Shown in pieces: positions 31,899 to 33,471 of a stretch of DNA of 33,471 bases. The stretch comes from Aromatoleum toluolicum (GTDB taxonomy: Bacteria; Pseudomonadota; Gammaproteobacteria; Burkholderiales; Rhodocyclaceae): NCBI RefSeq assembly GCF_012911005.2, contig NZ_WTVS01000059.1:1-33471 (forward strand), given 5' to 3'. The number at the start of each line of letters is the position of its first letter. Position 1 is the first letter of the stretch. A program made the translations under genes and the position numbers. The notes below the pieces were generated by a model. It saw only the letters and a list, made by a program, of their open reading frames with translations. It did no database searches and was not told where the DNA came from.

Positions 31899-31944
31899 CC
31901 GGTGCGGAAAACATCGCACAACATGGCGCCGGTGTGGCGAAAAC
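31899..31944 (+). repeat. Imperfect direct repeat next to an FNR-type box
   Basis: CCGGTGCGGAAAAC (31899-31912) is echoed by CCGGTGTGGCGAAAAC (31929-31944), 30 bp further on, with one substitution and a 2-nt insertion. The second copy ends at the FNR-type box. The flanking GCGCCA/GCGCC and ACAT blocks are also repeated. It could be a partial duplication of a regulatory segment. Confidence 0.4.
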
Positions 31945-31986
31945 GTGATTCAGATCAATAGTTGGACTAGCAATAGTTTGTATCGT
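31945..31986 (+). promoter_or_regulatory. Candidate class II FNR-dependent promoter upstream of the transporter
   Basis: GTGATTCAGATCAA (31945-31958) matches TTGAT-N4-ATCAA in 9 of 10 specified bases. A -10-like TATCGT (31981-31986; 4 of 6) predicts a start at 31993, exactly 41.5 bp from the centre of the box, the classical geometry for FNR activation. No consensus -35 is present, as expected when FNR overlaps it. The leader to the SBP gene would be 69 nt. Confidence 0.5.
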
Positions 31987-32061
31987 AAGCAATAATCGCC
32001 GGACGCGACCGCGACTTCCCTCAGGTTCGGTCGCCAATAAACCAAGAGGAGGAGACACACC

Positions 32062-33210
32062 ATGAAACTGCGCACTTCCATGATGGCTGCCATCGGTCTG
32101 GCCTTCGCTGCGACTGCCGCTCACGCCGACATCAACGTCGGCGTGACCGTGTCGGCGACCGGGCCGGCCGCCTCGCTGGGCATCCCGGAGAAGAACACGA
32201 TCGCCTTGATGCCGACGACGATCGCCGGCGAGAAAATCAACTACATCGTCCTCGACGATGCCTCCGACACGACCTCGGCGGTGAAGAACGTCCGCAAGCT
32301 GATCTCCGAGGACAAGGTCGACGTCGTGCTGGGCTCCACGATCACGCCGAACTCGCTGGCGATGATCGACGTGGTCGCCGAGGCCGCGACGCCGATGATC
32401 TCGATGGCCGCCTCCGCGCGCATCGTCGAGCCGATGGACGACAAGAAGCGCTGGGTGTTCAAGACGCCGCAGAACGACGCGCAGATGTCGACCGCGATCA
32501 TCGAGCACATGACCAACAGCGGCGTGAAGACGGTCGCCTTCATCGGCTTCTCCGACGCCTACGGCGAAGGCTGGTACGAGCAGTTCTCCGCCGTGGCCGA
32601 TGCGCGCAAGCTCAAGTTGGTCGCCAACGAGCGTTTCGCCCGCACCGACACCTCGGTGACCGGCCAGGTGCTGAAGATCATGGCCGCGAAGCCCGACGCG
32701 GTGCTGATCGCCGGTTCCGGCACGCCGGCTGCGCTGCCGCAGAAGGCGTTCAAGGAGCGCGGCTTTACGGGCAAGATCTACCAGACCCACGGCGTCGCCA
32801 ACAACGACTTCCTGCGTGTGTGCGGCAAGGACTGTGAGGGCACCTTCCTGCCGGCCGGCCCCGTGTTGGTGGCGGCGCAGCTGCCCGACACCAATCCGGT
32901 GAAGAAGAGCGCGCTCGAGTACATCACCAAGTACGAAGCCGCCCACGGCAAGGGCAGCGTTTCGACCTTCGGCGCGCACGGCTGGGACAGCGGCGTGCTG
33001 CTCGCCGCCGCCGTGCCGACGGCGCTGAAGAAGGCCAAGCCCGGCACCAAGGAGTTCCGTGCCGCGCTGCGCGACGCACTTGAAGGCCTGAAGGAAGTGC
33101 CCGCCGCGCACGGCATCTTCAGCATGAGCCCCAACGACCACCTGGGCCTGGACCAGCGCGCGCGCGTGATGGTGCAGATCCAGAATGGCGCATGGAAACT
33201 CGTCAAGTAA
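32062..33210 (+). CDS. Branched-chain amino acid/aromatic-type ABC transporter substrate-binding protein
   Basis: Periplasmic type I binding protein of the LivK/Leu-Ile-Val family, 382 residues. The signal peptide ends AAHA-DINVG near residue 22; the start follows AAGAGGAGGAGACACACC. The mature protein begins with the family pattern INVGVTVSATGPAASLGIPEKNT. A nucleotide-like VDVVLGSTITPNSLAMIDV region and the lobe-2 segment VAFIGFSDAYGEGWYEQF follow. It starts a liv-type cluster whose permease begins 125 bp downstream. Family members next to aromatic-degradation genes often carry aromatic acids rather than amino acids, so phenylacetate or a related aromatic acid is a reasonable guess. The ligand cannot be read from the sequence. 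Confidence 0.85.
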   Translation: MKLRTSMMAAIGLAFAATAAHADINVGVTVSATGPAASLGIPEKNTIALMPTTIAGEKINYIVLDDASDTTSAVKNVRKLISEDKVDVVLGSTITPNSLAMIDVVAEAATPMISMAASARIVEPMDDKKRWVFKTPQNDAQMSTAIIEHMTNSGVKTVAFIGFSDAYGEGWYEQFSAVADARKLKLVANERFARTDTSVTGQVLKIMAAKPDAVLIAGSGTPAALPQKAFKERGFTGKIYQTHGVANNDFLRVCGKDCEGTFLPAGPVLVAAQLPDTNPVKKSALEYITKYEAAHGKGSVSTFGAHGWDSGVLLAAAVPTALKKAKPGTKEFRAALRDALEGLKEVPAAHGIFSMSPNDHLGLDQRARVMVQIQNGAWKLVK

Positions 33211-33335
33211 GTGTCAAGTGAGTTCCTGAGCTGAAACCGTGACGGCCGGGCTTCGCCTCGCGCCGTGCGGGGCTTTCATTCGTTGCTGAAAGAATCGGGA
33301 GCGGCCTGCGCCGCTCGCGATAGCGGGGTTCGTCC

Positions 33336-33471
33336 ATGGATTTCCAGATAGCGCTGTTGCTCGCACAGGACGGCATCACCAACGGTGCGATCTACGCGCT
33401 GCTCGCGCTCGCGCTGGTGCTGGTGTTTGCCGTGACGCGGGTGATCTTCATTCCGCAGGGGGAGTTCGTCG
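33336..33471 (+). CDS. ABC transporter permease, LivH type (partial, cut by window end)
   Basis: Only the first 45 codons are present. The reading begins [17 protein letters not shown] and continues through [28 protein letters not shown], with a first membrane helix and the early [16 protein letters not shown] motif characteristic of LivH-type inner-membrane permeases. The IPQGEF segment corresponds to the family's conserved (N/I)xAxGxF turn. It follows the substrate-binding protein gene by 125 bp on the same strand, a gap with a small GAGCGG-CCTGCG-CCGCTC hairpin (33299-33316). The start has only a weak ribosome site, and the 3' part, including any LivM/LivG/LivF partners, lies beyond the window. 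Confidence 0.8.
   Translation, partial: MDFQIALLLAQDGITNGAIYALLALALVLVFAVTRVIFIPQGEFV

Overview
This is GC-rich proteobacterial chromosome with no tRNA, rRNA, CRISPR array, transposase or phage gene that I can see. Gene families and synteny point to a betaproteobacterium of the Rhodocyclales (Azoarcus/Aromatoleum/Thauera type). Indicators are a paaGHIK-ABCDE operon ending in a TetR-type paaR, the PaaN form of the aldehyde dehydrogenase, an adjacent Liv-type ABC transporter, and a TMAO respiration (tor) cluster. The assignment is inferred from protein families only.

Layout. (1) 1-2976: D-alanine catabolism, dadA-dadX on the minus strand with a divergent Lrp-type regulator. (2) 2984-4043: two small periplasmic genes (EF-hand protein, LolA-like protein). 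(3) 4448-5626: a general porin. (4) 5786-14661: a tor island with torR(+), torS(-), torT(+), torA(-) and torF(+), all in alternating orientation. TorA carries a C-terminal c-type haem domain, and sequences matching the E. coli TorR decamer lie between torA and torF. (5) 14711-14808: a long imperfect inverted repeat (REP/MITE-like). (6) 14908-21008: a TerB-like protein, a PAS-GGDEF-EAL protein, an OpgB/LtaS-like phosphoglycerol transferase, a DmeF-type cation exporter and a cupin. (7) 21080-31853: aerobic (CoA-epoxide) phenylacetate degradation, with paaN on the minus strand and paaG-H-I-K-A-B-C-D-E-R on the plus strand. (8) 32062-33471: the start of a branched-chain-type ABC transporter, with a complete binding protein and a permease cut by the window edge.

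How the parts fit. TorT/TorS/TorR would sense TMAO and switch on torA and torF through the boxes at 13638-13699 and 13820-13829. PaaK activates phenylacetate to its CoA thioester, PaaABCDE epoxidises it, PaaG isomerises the epoxide to the oxepin, PaaN oxidises the ring-opened semialdehyde and PaaH acts in the following beta-oxidation; PaaI rescues dead-end thioesters. The paaF (enoyl-CoA hydratase) and paaJ (thiolase) genes, and the hydrolase half of PaaZ, are not in the window.

The most interesting regulatory signal is a perfect FNR-type box (TTGAT-N4-ATCAA) between the predicted -35 and -10 of the paa promoter, just upstream of a PaaR-like palindrome at the predicted start site. A second near-perfect FNR-type box lies exactly 41.5 bp from a predicted start site upstream of the transporter gene. 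Together they suggest oxygen-gated repression of the aerobic paa operon and low-oxygen activation of the transporter, as expected for a facultative denitrifying aromatic degrader.
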